Below, piece after piece: positions 6,622 through 9,434 of a stretch of DNA of 9,434 nucleotides. A program made the translations under genes and the position numbers. Location of the stretch: NCBI GenBank assembly GCA_902464015.1, contig CABQHM010000092.1:1-9434 (forward strand), given 5' to 3'. The stretch comes from an uncultured Coriobacteriales bacterium. Its GTDB lineage: Bacteria; Actinomycetota; Coriobacteriia; Coriobacteriales; UMGS124. Each line of letters begins with the position of its first letter. Positions within the stretch are counted from its first letter, which is position 1. Below the pieces are notes generated by a model. It was not told the DNA's origin. It made no database searches and worked only from the letters and a program-made list of their open reading frames with translations.

Positions 6622-9111
6622 ATGTCGTACGATAAGAACCTCAGCCGTCGTGGTTTTTTCGCGGCAGCGGGCGCCGCCGCTCTCGCAGCGGGTGCAACCG
6701 TTGGCACCGCTGATGCCGCCTCCTCGAGTGCCTTGGGCACCTATGCTGGCGAGTACAGCCAGTATGAGCACGATGACGACGAAGAGGGTTCCGAGGTTAC
6801 CGGCGGGGAAATGGACACCCTGAACGTCGAGACCGACTATGCGACCGGTGTCTACACCGCTGGCACCTACGTGGGCGAGGCCCCTGGCATCGGCGGCACC
6901 ATTACCGCCACCGTTACCGTCGACGAGACAAGCATCCTCGAGGTCGTCCTCGAAGGCCCCGCAGAGACCCCCTCCATCGGCGGGGCCGCGCTCGAGGCCC
7001 TCGCCCCCGCCTTTGTCGAGGCCCAGACCAGCCTCGTCGACGCCGTCGGAGGCGCCACCGTCACCTCGAAGGGCGCCCGCGACGCCGTGGCCGCGGCCCT
7101 GAAGCAGGCCAGCGGCATTGAGGACCACGAGTGGACCCTCGACGAGATTAACATGAACGCCGGTTACTACACCGCGTTCGTCCAGGGCTTCTCGCTCATC
7201 TCCAAGATGCCCGTCATGGTGCGCACGCACGCCAAGAGCATCGAGTGCATCGACATCTCCACCGAGAACGGCGAGACCGACCCCGTGCGCCTCACCGTCG
7301 AGGAGAACATGATTCCGCTCATGTTGGCCAACCAGTCCTACGAGGTGGACACCGTGTGCGGCGCCACCGTGACCTCCGCCGCACTGAAGCAGGGCGTGCG
7401 CGAGTGCCTCATGCAGGCCCTCATCGACGGCGGCACTCCCCCCGAGGCCGTCGCCTACTTCGGCAAGAAGGTCGAGCTCGAGCCCCAGTCCCCCCAGACC
7501 ATCGACGTGGACGTCCTGGTCGTGGGCATGGGCGGCACCGGCACCGCCGCGTTCATGAGCGCCTGCGAGGCCGAGGTCGCGGCCGGCCGCGAGGTGAAGG
7601 TCCTGGCCATCGAGAAGACCGGCCGCACCGGCGGCACCTCCGCCATGACCTCCTCGGTCCTGGCCTTCAACCCCGCCCAGTTTCAAGCCGACCACAACGG
7701 CGGCGTGGACTACGTCGACGTGGACTACGTGAACGACGCCCGCGCCAACTCGCCCTACTCTGCTGGCGCGCACGCCAACAATTACGACTTCCCCATGTTC
7801 GGAGAGGACCCCGACCTGCAGCCCTTCTGGGACATCTACCTCGAGAGGTCCGGCGAGATGCTCGACTGGCTGGTCGAGCACGGCTTCTACTTCGGCAACG
7901 AGCCCACGGGCGACTTCTACACCCCCGGCCTGAAGGCCAACTACGAGTACGCCGGCACCATGGGCGACCAGTGCAAGATGGAGGTCAAGGGCTACTTCGA
8001 CAAGATGATCGGTGACGCCAAGGCTCTGGGAGGCCAGGTCATGATCTTCACCGAGCTCCAGGACTACATCGCCGACGCTGACGGCAAGGTCGTGGGCGCA
8101 TACGCCAAGAGCACCAAGGACGGTACCGAGTACACCATCAACGCAAAGAAGGTCATCAGCTGCACCGGCGGCATGGGCGGCAACAAGGAGCTGTGGGGCA
8201 AGCACTCCAACATGGGCCAGGGTTACGAGCTTATGGGCTTGCGGACCAACGACGGCAAGTCGCTCGAGGCCTGCTGGAACCTGGGCGCCGGCGAGAAGAA
8301 CATCATGACCGGCATCACCCTCCACACCATCGCCCCCTCCATCATCCTGAACGACTTCCCTGTGAACCGCATCGAGGGCATGCTCGACCCGTGGATCGGC
8401 CGTGTGGCCACCTGGTCGATGAACGACGTGCCCCTGTTCATGGTCACCAACCGCGACACGCTGCTCGTGAACCGCGAGGGCGTCCGCTACGCCACCGAGG
8501 CTCCCGCCTGGCCCATGACCTTCGCCGGCTGGCTGGGCGGCAACCGCTTCTACAGCATCGCCAGCCAGGCACGCATCGACGCCATCGCGGCCGCCGGATT
8601 TGACCACACCAACACCAACGTGTTCAAGCACCACGGCTTCAACACCTTCCCCCTCAACACCCCGTTGCCCGACATGCAGGAAGTCGTGGACGCTTGCGTG
8701 CGCCTTGGCAACTGCTTCAAGGCCGACACCCTCGACGAGCTGGGCGAGATCCTGGGCATGCCCGTCGGCAACCTGCAGGCCAGCGTGGACCGCTACAACG
8801 GCTTCTGCGAGGCCGGCGTCGACGAGGACTACGGCAAGGATGCCGCGCTTCTGAAGAGCATGGGCACCGAGGGCCCCTGGTACGCTTTCGCCGGCCAGGC
8901 CGAGGACTACACCTCCGAGGGCGGCCTCTCCATCGACACCATGTTCCACGTGACCAAGGCCGACGGCGAGCCCCTGGGCAACATCTTCTGCGGCGGCACC
9001 GACTGTCTGGGCTTCGTGCCCTGCGACTTCGCCGGCAACGCCCAGGGCTGGGCGTTCCTGTCCGGCAAGCTGGCGGCCGCCAACGCCGTGGCCGAGATCG
9101 TGGCCGAGTAG
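6622..9111 (+). CDS. Tat-exported flavoprotein reductase with two FMN-binding-like segments and an FAD domain
   Basis: This 829-aa protein is predicted to act outside the membrane as a reductase with built-in electron transfer. Residues 1-33 are a twin-arginine signal (LSRRGFF, an Ala-rich core, ADA cleavage site), followed by an acidic linker (50-58). Residues about 75-163 are an FMN_bind domain ending in DAVGGATVTS (140-149). Residues about 178-270 look like a second one ending in DTVCGATVTS (243-252). In this family ApbE attaches FMN to a threonine of the GAT motif, so two covalent FMN are possible. Residues about 295-820 are FAD_binding_2, with GMGGTG (302-307) and Glu331. The C-terminal block GGTDCLGFVPCDFAGNAQGW (791-810) lacks the GGVHG and NRLGG signature of fumarate reductases, so the substrate is probably something else. 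No cytochrome partner is adjacent. Codon choice is extremely GC3-rich, hinting at strong expression. A urocanate reductase-like or aromatic-acid reductase role is possible but unproven. Confidence 0.93.
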   Translation: MSYDKNLSRRGFFAAAGAAALAAGATVGTADAASSSALGTYAGEYSQYEHDDDEEGSEVTGGEMDTLNVETDYATGVYTAGTYVGEAPGIGGTITATVTVDETSILEVVLEGPAETPSIGGAALEALAPAFVEAQTSLVDAVGGATVTSKGARDAVAAALKQASGIEDHEWTLDEINMNAGYYTAFVQGFSLISKMPVMVRTHAKSIECIDISTENGETDPVRLTVEENMIPLMLANQSYEVDTVCGATVTSAALKQGVRECLMQALIDGGTPPEAVAYFGKKVELEPQSPQTIDVDVLVVGMGGTGTAAFMSACEAEVAAGREVKVLAIEKTGRTGGTSAMTSSVLAFNPAQFQADHNGGVDYVDVDYVNDARANSPYSAGAHANNYDFPMFGEDPDLQPFWDIYLERSGEMLDWLVEHGFYFGNEPTGDFYTPGLKANYEYAGTMGDQCKMEVKGYFDKMIGDAKALGGQVMIFTELQDYIADADGKVVGAYAKSTKDGTEYTINAKKVISCTGGMGGNKELWGKHSNMGQGYELMGLRTNDGKSLEACWNLGAGEKNIMTGITLHTIAPSIILNDFPVNRIEGMLDPWIGRVATWSMNDVPLFMVTNRDTLLVNREGVRYATEAPAWPMTFAGWLGGNRFYSIASQARIDAIAAAGFDHTNTNVFKHHGFNTFPLNTPLPDMQEVVDACVRLGNCFKADTLDELGEILGMPVGNLQASVDRYNGFCEAGVDEDYGKDAALLKSMGTEGPWYAFAGQAEDYTSEGGLSIDTMFHVTKADGEPLGNIFCGGTDCLGFVPCDFAGNAQGWAFLSGKLAAANAVAEIVAE

Positions 9112-9434
9112 GGAGTCGGGCAGAGCGCACCGCTAGGTAACCGGGCCAGCCGGGCGGCCCGATCGGGCCGCCCGGCTGCTTCCGTCGAGGAGCCCCTCGA
9201 AACCGTAGAACGCCCTCCTACTCGTCTGTGCGGCTTCGCAGGCCGCCGTTTACGTCAGCCTGTCACAAGGCCTCTCCTATGCATGCATCGAGGAAGCCTC
9301 ACACGCGGCCCCGCCTGTGAGTGGCCCGAGGTCTCGCATGGGCATCTTATGCCTAAAGAAGGTGCGGCCGCCTCATTCGACGGCGGAGTCCCCAATCGCC
9401 CCGAGGCAATATAATCCCCCTATCTATCTCAGCG
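9112..9434. other. gene-free 3' flank
   Basis: After the two stem-loops (9147-9200) I see no supported gene on either strand to the window end. There is a GCGGC/GCCGC hairpin near 9229-9247, an ATGCATGCAT palindrome at 9280-9289, and an isolated TATAAT at 9410-9415 with no matching -35 at normal spacing. The last could belong to a promoter for a gene beyond the window. Confidence 0.4.
9147..9178. terminator. terminator-like perfect palindrome after the second flavoprotein
   Basis: The 32-bp palindrome (arms 9147-9162 and 9163-9178) has 16 exact GC-rich pairs and no unpaired centre, so the RNA hairpin would close with a 4-nt loop. It begins 36 bp after the stop codon. Only CTTCC follows, without a real T-run, as is common in GC-rich actinobacteria. 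A further small stem-loop, TCGAGG (9185-9190) with CCTCGA (9195-9200), follows directly. Confidence 0.75.

Noticed and set aside
6511..8949. 812-aa open frame on the minus strand opposite the second flavoprotein
   Set aside because: It is a mirror of the strong GC3 bias of the plus-strand gene. Its translation is Val/Gly/Ala/His-rich with no domain, and it would run across a clear ribosome-binding site and Tat signal on the other strand.
9410..9415. TATAAT near the window end
   Set aside because: No acceptable -35 lies 15-19 bp upstream, and no gene follows within the window.

Overview
The window looks like chromosomal DNA from a gut-type anaerobic actinobacterium of the Coriobacteriia, most likely family Eggerthellaceae. 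The placement rests on gene types: a twelve-helix membrane protein ending in a LuxR-type DNA-binding domain, secreted twin-arginine flavoprotein reductases of the fumarate reductase/FAD_binding_2 superfamily, and a small exported multiheme cytochrome c. These sets are greatly expanded in Eggerthella, Gordonibacter, Slackia and relatives. The genus cannot be fixed from this sequence.

The window reads as two adjacent extracytoplasmic respiratory-reductase modules, each with its own divergently transcribed regulator.

Module 1 (about 1-4360, moderate GC, mixed codon use): a membrane LuxR-type regulator on the minus strand (53-1459), a 272-bp divergent promoter region with an 18-bp palindrome, a Tat-exported FAD flavoprotein of 569 aa (1732-3441), then a 219-aa periplasmic cytochrome c with six CxxCH motifs (3622-4281). 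A perfect 15-bp inverted repeat lies between flavoprotein and cytochrome, and a strong stem-loop lies just after the cytochrome. Likely electron path: a membrane quinol oxidase encoded elsewhere, then the cytochrome, then the FAD protein, then an unknown organic acceptor.

Middle (4282-4954): about 670 bp without a credible gene. It holds several stem-loops, two competing long-range pairings, an AT-rich patch, and two degenerate 58-bp copies of a repeat with a conserved 5' box and a 3' GC hairpin.

Module 2 (4955-9180, GC-rich, strongly biased codons): a PucR/CdaR-type regulator on the minus strand (4955-6418). A 21-bp palindrome overlaps its putative extended -10. Divergent from it is an 829-aa Tat-exported flavoprotein (6622-9111) with two successive FMN-binding-like segments, each carrying a GATVT flavinylation-type motif, followed by an FAD domain. 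A very strong perfect palindrome follows as a likely terminator. The last 323 bp hold no gene that I can support.

The substrates of both reductases are unknown. Both differ from true fumarate reductases in the C-terminal active-site block, so other acceptors are more likely. The most unusual items are the double-flavinylation architecture, the hexaheme cytochrome with a matching set of six extra histidines, and the paired repeat element in the middle gap.
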